From Sorex araneus (lineage: Eukaryota; Chordata; Mammalia; Eulipotyphla; Soricidae): DNA of 64,000 nt. Each line of letters starts with the position of its first letter. Within the stretch, counting starts at the first letter, position 1. The stretch spans positions 152,514,919 to 152,578,918 of the forward strand of contig NC_073306.1 of the NCBI RefSeq assembly GCF_027595985.1, given 5' to 3'. The translations under genes and the position numbers were made by a program. Positions 58,981-64,000 of this stretch are shown in pieces. The notes under the pieces were generated by a model. The model searched no databases. It was not told where the DNA came from and worked only from the letters and a program-made list of their open reading frames with translations.

Positions 58981-58981
58981 A

Positions 58982-59119
58982 AATGAGGGTGATAGATAGT
59001 AAAGCAGGTGAACCTACCCTTTGCATCTCATATGGCCCCCCAAGCACCACCAGGAATGATTCCTGAGTGTAGTCAGGAGCATCACTGGGTGTGGCACCCA
59101 AAACAAAGCAAAAAAAGAA
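58982..59119 (+). mobile_element. tRNA-headed SINE, type A, deleted in the head
   Basis: GGGTGATAGATAGTAAAGCA, then CATCTCATATGGCCCCCC, CACCACCAGGAATGATTCCT, CACTGGGTGTGGCACCC and an A-rich tail. The region around box B is lost. Confidence 0.83.
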
Positions 59120-59135
59120 AGAAAAAAACACTAAA

Positions 59136-59694
59136 CAAACATAAAATGTGTGTATCAACAATTATATACATTATATATACATTTTCTGGAGGAAAATAAA
59201 CATATACACCTTTCTCCACTACTGTTTTTATTTTATGTTATGCATTGATTTGTTAAAATAAGAGCTGCTCAGTGTGGAAATTTTACAAAATCCATATTTT
59301 TTAAAAAAGGAAATTAAAATCATCCATAGTTCCATCACCTGAGACACTGTGTTGACTCTGCATACGTATAGCTGGAGGTGACTATATCTAGCATCTTTCC
59401 ACACACTCAATTATTACAAACTTCATTGTCATGTTAAACGCTTAATAGTGCATCTGCAAGATAAGTAATATGAACACTCATCAGTATTCCATTTCTCCCT
59501 ACTTCCAAGCCCTCAAGATGACTTAAAAGGTCAAATATCAGATTGCGTGTGGCCAGTGATGTAGGCAATCAAAATGTGAGTTGAAGAGACCCCTGTCACC
59601 TTAGACTGGAAACATTTGCTTTCCAGCATTAGAGCCCAGAAGCGGAACTCCTCTTTCTCTGCAGGAACATGGAGGTCTTAAAAAATGCAAAATC
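59136..59694. other. Unrecognised DNA
   Basis: No feature is supported except the possible left copy of a target-site duplication at 59,680-59,694. Confidence 0.4.
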
Positions 59695-59849
59695 TCACTT
59701 TACTTTCACTTTGATTGCATACAATATTTCAACAAAACTCACTGTTATTGTTTGGAGAGTCTCTCCCCTAAAGTCAGACCTGCTGAAAAGGAAGCATTAG
59801 ATAATTTGTTTTCTATTGCTGAGGATGAAGAGGTATGAGGTCGAGTGAC

Positions 59850-60180
59850 CACACTTAGCGGCCTCTCAGTTTTGGGTTTCTGTATTTCTGTATTAGTATT
59901 TCTAAAATACTAATACTAATTCTGTATTAGTATTTTAGTAACTAAGTCCAGAGAGATATCTGCCAGAAGTTGCATCGTTGCCAACTTGTACTTCTCAGTT
60001 ACATAGGGGCGTGGGGGGGTTAGGGGTGTGAGGGGGCGGGGGGAGCTATACTGGGATTCTTGGTGATGGAATATGAGCACTGGTGAAGGGATGGGTATTC
60101 GAGCATTGTATAACTGAGATTTAAACCTGAAAACTTTGTAAATTTCCACATGGTGACTCAATAAAAAATTAAAAAAAATA
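59850..60180 (+). mobile_element. LINE-1 3' UTR fragment
   Basis: GCGGCCTCTCAG, G-rich tract (GGGGCGTGGGGGGGTTAGGG from 60,006), GGTGATGGAATATGAGCACT, GGTGAAGGGATGGGTATTCG, CACATGGTGACTCAATAAAA and an A-run. It is followed directly by a second L1 segment in the same orientation. Confidence 0.87.
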
Positions 60181-60381
60181 AATATGGAGATATAGCCAAA
60201 AATAGGAATAGAACTCCCATATAATTTAGCAATACAATTTATTGACATCTTCCACCAAAACACAAAAACAATAATTTAAAAGGATGTATGCACAACTATG
60301 TCATCACAGCACTTTTTGTAACAGCCTAGATTTGAAAACAGCCCCCAGTGCTCAACTTAATGAATAGGCCTCGAATCTGTG

Positions 60382-60383
<2 letters not shown>

Positions 60384-60428
<45 letters not shown>
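60384..60428 (+). repeat. (CA)n microsatellite
   Basis: About 22 CA units, grown inside the L1 ORF2 remnant. Confidence 0.97.
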
Positions 60429-60432
<4 letters not shown>

Positions 60433-60807
60433 GGAATACTATGGAGTTCTGAATGAAATATTTTGTTGCAGCACTGATGGAACAAGAGGATATCACGCTG
60501 AGTGAAAATCAATCAGAAAAAACGGACAATAATTGCACTCATTTGGGGATATATAAAAAAACATAGTATGAGATTAATACTCAAGGAAAGTAGAAACAAC
60601 TAGAAACAAAGGCTAGGAGAACTGGTTCACAGTTGGAAACTTTTATCAAGTGGTGCAGGGAGAAGACAGTTATATACAGAAGGGACCACTATGACAAAGA
60701 TTGTTGGAAATGATCACTCTGGATAAGAACAATGTGCATAAAAGTAGGTAAAGGAGCAAACAGGATAACCTCTCACTATCTGTATTGCAAGCCATCACAA
60801 ACAAATG

Positions 60808-60958
60808 GGGGAGGGAGAGAAAGAGTGAGAGAGGAAGAGAGAAAGAGACAGAGACAGAGACAGACAGAACAGAGACAGAGAGACAAGACAGACAGTGAGA
60901 CAGAGACAGAGACAGAAACTCACAGAGAGAGACAGAGACAGAGAGAGACAGAGAAAGT
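60808..60958 (+). repeat. (GAGACA)n-type purine-rich microsatellite
   Basis: Imperfect GAGACA, GACA and GAGA repeats lie inside the 3' UTR of the L1 at 60,183-61,114, replacing part of its G-rich tract. Confidence 0.93.
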
Positions 60959-61129
60959 GCAAGAAGAAAAGTGCCTGCCATCGAGGCAGGCTGGGAGGAG
61001 GGGTGTGGGGGAAGGAAACTGGCGACATGGGTGGGAAATGTACACTGGTGAAGGGTCGATGTTGAAACATTGCATGATCAAAACTCAATAAAGAACAACT
61101 TTTTTCAAATGAAAAAAAAATGCAAAATC

Positions 61130-61954
61130 AATATGAGTAGAACTGCCCTTGAGAATCACTAGCTCTCTGGAGGTCTTTGTGCAAAACACTGAAAACTTTG
61201 GAACAGTTACTTCAGCATAATCTAGTTTATTCCAACCAATACAATTATCAACATTGTTCTGGCCTTATACTTTATTCCAAAAAATCATTGAAAGGATGAA
61301 TTACATTTCATCATAATTTTAACCAGCCTATTGTAGAATATTTAAATGACTTTCACTTGAACCTTGTAAGGAACAAAGTTTTAGTTACATTTTTGTTCAG
61401 ACTTAGGATTATTTTATTAAATTGCAATTAGAAAAGGGAAAATCATAGTTCAAAACATATATAAAATATATAGAACCATACCTTGTACGAGCTATAAGGC
61501 TGAAATCATTCACTTAAAAAATTGTTGACAGAGCCATCAATGACATGAATCAATGAGTTATTTGATGTGTGGTCTTTTATTTCTAAATTGATTATTTTTA
61601 CACTAGTGAAAAATATTGTCTTTTAAGGGCTATATTTAAAATCTGCATTTTAAAGTTGAACATTGTATCTTATAGTTTATAATTCCAATTCTATGAGTTA
61701 ACTACTTTTGCAATTATTTAGATTATGTACATTTCCTCTTTAGTGAGTTCTCTTCATTTTCTTGATTTAAGATCTCTTCATTTTAGCATTATAATTATAT
61801 ATAATGTATAAAATTATGTATTTTATATATAATGTATATAAAATATATATAAATATATCTGCAATATAATTTCTGATATTAGTGAAGCAATAATACATTT
61901 ATAAAATTAATCATTATAAGCAACGCTTATATTTTTCCAACAATTAATTTGGAT
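61130..61954. other. Unrecognised, very AT-rich DNA
   Basis: AT-rich throughout, with an imperfect TATA/ATAATGTATA-rich patch at 61,790-61,858. No other feature is seen. Confidence 0.5.
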
Positions 61955-61971
61955 TAAAATATTCCACTGTT

Positions 61972-62392
61972 TGGGACCCGGGCATCCCCCAATTCTTTTA
62001 ACCTGTCTCTCTCTCTCAACTCCTCCCTCCTGAGCACAGCGCAGGATCCGCGGCTTTCCTGAGCGCAAAATGGAGCCGGCGATCCAGCTGAAACAGGACG
62101 CTTTCGCGCGCTTGCGGGAGACCCCAGGGGGCGGGGGCGGCGACCCCCGCCCACAGCAGATAGATATTTAAACCCACCTCCCCCACGTGTGCTTCCCTTT
62201 GGATCCGGCTGCGGAGCGAACATGATGGAAGAGCCCAAGGGAGCGCCCTTGGACTCCAGGCAGCCCACTGAACTAACTCCGGCATGGGACCAGAGACCCC
62301 ACGGTGCGCTGAAACAGTGGGACCCGGGCATCCCCCAATTCTTTTAACCTGTCTCTCTCTCTCAACTCCTCCCTCCTGAACACAGCGCAGGA
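61972..62392 (+). repeat. 346-bp monomer plus 75-bp partial second copy
   Basis: The 75-bp segment at 61,972-62,046 recurs at 62,318-62,392 with one mismatch (TGAGCAC against TGAACAC), an offset of 346 bp. Tandem 5' units of this kind are known from mouse L1 promoters. Confidence 0.92.
62222..62347 (+). CDS. Short open frame (41 codons) inside the composite element
   Basis: ATGATG at 62,222 opens a 41-codon frame, MMEEPKGAPLDSRQPTELTP at its start. It ends in the second leader copy at TAA 62,345-62,347. I recognise no family. Its position after a TATA-like sequence in a CpG-rich block makes it the only candidate coding start in the element, but short frames in GC-rich DNA arise often by chance. 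Confidence 0.15.
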   Translation: MMEEPKGAPLDSRQPTELTPAWDQRPHGALKQWDPGIPQFF

Positions 62393-63434
62393 CTTCTCCA
62401 TCTTATGAGCACCATAAAAGGGTAAAAGTTTGTAGTGATGTTATTTCTGGTTGTACTTTCCCTGGACTTTATATAGAAACCCAAAACCGTGCGGCCGCTA
62501 CCGCGGCCGCGCGACCTAATGTCATCTTAGCATCAGCAATATGTAATGGTTCGCTTTTAATGGGTCGGACTTTTGTGGGAGATCCTAACAAGAATAGTAA
62601 GTCTGTTGCTGAAATATTGAAGGCAATCAAAACGGTAGCCATCTCTCTAGACTAAACTAAGCTATATCCCCACGCCAGCTGAGAAGAAATTTTCTTCTTT
62701 CTCGGGAAGAAACGCGGCGTGTCGTCAACTACAGTGTGATGTCCATTAAGCAAACAGACCTGGTGGCGTGGGAATGGGATATAAGGGGAAAAATTATGTA
62801 CATGGAACAGTGGGACGCTGGTGGAATCTCGAGCCGGAGCCGATACCAGCGCAAGACCTTCGGTTCCAGAAACTGCTTCCAGACACTCTACTAGTCTATC
62901 AACTAAGCCAGAGCCCCATGTCTGCTGATGACGGGAAATAACCATCCTTTTCGTTTTTTTCATTTTTTTTTTCCCTTGTCAGGCAGCGTGGCGATTACTA
63001 AACAGGCGTGAACTCGGTGGCGCGGGGCAAGGGGGAAAAAGAAAAGTTATGTAACAAACAGCGGGACTTAATATCTCTATATTCTTAGCAGTGGAGAACT
63101 ATCAAATGCCTCCTTGGCAATAGGACTGCTTTTCTTTTTTGGGGGAAACCCCAACAACGGTAGTGAGTTGTGTGTTGAAACATGGAATGTAATCGAGATA
63201 AGGCATAAATGAAGTGAAACTTATCAAGTACAAGGGTGGGGACTGGGGAGGTGGGAGGGGGCGGCAGGTATACTGGGGGGGTTGGTGATGGAGGATGGGC
63301 ACTGGTGAAGGGAAGGGTGTTTGAGAATTGTATAACCGACATAATCCTGAGAACTATGTAACCCTCCACATGGTGATTCAATAAAATTTTAAAAAAAAAT
63401 AATAAAATAAAATAAAATAAAATATTCCACTGTT

Positions 63435-63682
63435 ACTTATATTTTAATGTATAGATATTTTTGTTTTCAAATACCAGTCTAGTAAAATTTTTCTTTATTG
63501 CTTTTGCCTCAAGTATGATGTTATAAATATTTTCATCACCGTATGTACTTCCCAATTACTCTAATAATTTATGGTTTTTATCTGTATATTTAACTCCTTG
63601 ATTCATGTTGTATTATTGCACAACAAAAGCTATATTTTGTCTGAAATGACTTGTTTTCCTTATATTCTAACATAGGCAATTG
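63435..63682. other. Unrecognised AT-rich DNA
   Basis: No feature is seen between the composite element and the RTE LINE end. Confidence 0.45.
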
Positions 63683-64000
63683 CATCACTTGTATCACTTG
63701 TCATTCCGTTGCTCATCAATTTGCTCGAGTGGGCACCAGTAACGTCTCCATCCATCCCTGTCGCATGCTAGTGTAGCCCAGTGGCATCTGCTCGCTCCAG
63801 GAACACAAAGAAAGAGCCTCAAGCTGTTCATTTAGGGTCTTAGTGAAGAAATCTGACCATCTCATAGGCTGGGCGCTCTTTTGACGTCCCCGTGGAATCC
63901 AGTCAGTAACGGCTCTAGTCCAACGGTAGTCTCCAAATTGCATTACGTATTCAGCCCATCTGATTTTCGACACCTTGACAAATGAGACAGCATCCCTGAT
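63683..64000 (-). mobile_element. RTE-clade LINE, 3' end (continues past the window edge)
   Basis: The minus strand encodes the end of an RTE-type ORF2 (endonuclease/reverse transcriptase). The frame is open from the window edge. It contains SKIRWA, DYRWTRAVTDWIPRG and RWSDFFTKTLNEQLEAL, the conserved 'kWAGHv.R..d.RWT..v..W.PR...R...RW.Df' block of RTE LINEs. A tandem AAAG duplication (63,807-63,814) shifts the frame, after which a second frame carries WRRYW and EQIDEQR and reaches a stop at 63,695-63,697. The element ends just after the stop with two ACAAGTGAT repeats and no poly(A). Position 63,751 leftward is the same sequence as the tails of the type B and C elements. Confidence 0.88.
63695..64000 (-). 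pseudogene. RTE ORF2 C-terminal fragment, frameshifted
   Basis: The coding part of the RTE LINE end described above. The first frame covers roughly the last 90 codons up to the frameshift plus read-through to a stop at 63,716. A 4-bp tandem duplication explains the switch: the expected C-terminal residues continue in the other frame to 63,695. Typical G and H of the family's 'WAGH' are E and Y here (WAEY). The 5' part lies outside the window, so whether the rest is intact cannot be judged. Confidence 0.85.

Larger units (their letters stand above)
60183..61114 (+). mobile_element. LINE-1, 5'-truncated (end of ORF2 and 3' UTR)
   Basis: Positions 60,183-60,540 contain ORF2-derived words (TAGGAATAGAACTCCCATAT, TGGAATACTATGGAGTTC). 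The 3' UTR follows (ACAGGATAACCTCTCAC, GTACACTGGTGAAGGG, CTCAATAAAG) with an A-rich end at about 61,114. A (CA)n run lies inside ORF2 and a GAGACA array inside the 3' UTR. AAAAAATGCAAAATC occurs at 59,680-59,694 and 61,115-61,129, so this and the preceding segment may have inserted as one piece. Confidence 0.85.
61972..63417 (+). mobile_element. Composite, CpG-rich non-autonomous retroelement with an L1 3' end
   Basis: A 1,446-bp insertion flanked by a perfect 16-bp duplication AAAATATTCCACTGTT (61,956-61,971 and 63,419-63,434); the left site reads TT/AAAA, the L1 endonuclease consensus. Order: a 75-bp CT-rich leader (61,972-62,046); a GC-rich block with many CpGs (62,041-62,160); a TATA-like GATATTTAAACC (62,163); a second leader copy (62,318-62,392); diverged internal repeats (62,393-63,205); a G-rich L1 3' UTR (about 63,205-63,390) ending TGATTCAATAAAATT; an A-rich tail. 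No ORF1 or ORF2. The layout recalls primate SVA or an L1 with a monomeric 5' UTR and deleted coding region. CpG retention suggests youth. Confidence 0.9.

Noticed and set aside
61954..62331. 125-codon minus-strand frame in the composite element
   Set aside because: It runs antisense through a GC-rich block and across the leader duplication; stop codons are rare there simply because of composition.

Overview
The window looks like nuclear DNA of a placental mammal, most likely a shrew (Soricidae, probably Sorex). I recognise no convincing protein-coding exon, CpG-island promoter, rRNA gene or intact tRNA gene. The strongest taxonomic sign is about 30 copies or fragments of a tRNA-headed SINE (box A near TAGCACAGCGGGTAGGG, box B GGTTCGATTCC). 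This resembles the SOR SINEs that I remember from shrews; the family name comes from memory and no database was searched. Alu, B1 and other primate or rodent SINEs were not seen.

Layout. 0-10 kb: single-copy DNA, SINEs, a 5'-truncated L1 (3.5-5.8 kb) and older L1 relics. 10-20 kb: a 340-bp polypurine array, an L1 (11.1-12.1 kb), a MIR, an old L1 and the first long RTE-tailed element (18.9-19.4 kb). 20-33 kb: a young SINE, an old L1, several RTE-tailed SINEs, an L2-like relic, a second long RTE-tailed element nested in a SINE tail (31.5 kb) and an L1 (32.2-33.9 kb). 35.8-36.65 kb: a large inverted repeat. 38.1-39.1 kb: an LTR-like segment. 39-53 kb: mostly unrecognised single-copy DNA with a few old L1 ends and a possible decayed pseudogene (43.5-43.9 kb). 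55-61 kb: microsatellites and L1 3' ends. 62-63.4 kb: a CpG-rich composite retroelement with a clean target-site duplication. The right edge holds the 3' end of an RTE-clade LINE on the minus strand.

How the parts work together. One tRNA-derived promoter head is attached to two kinds of body. Type A ends in GTGTGACCC plus poly(A), as expected for L1-mobilised SINEs. Type B ends in a roughly 50-nt segment followed by short TGACAG/TGATACAG repeats and no poly(A). That segment is the same sequence as the last codons and 3' end of the RTE LINE at 63.7-64.0 kb. A longer type C (about 480-530 bp, no tRNA head) carries the type B body plus an extra internal segment and the same tail. The window therefore appears to show an RTE LINE and its non-autonomous dependants alongside a separate L1/poly(A) system. 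This is the most interesting content here, followed by the composite element at 61,972-63,417. Repeat boundaries are by eye, usually good to within about 10 bp where a target-site duplication is quoted and about 50 bp otherwise.
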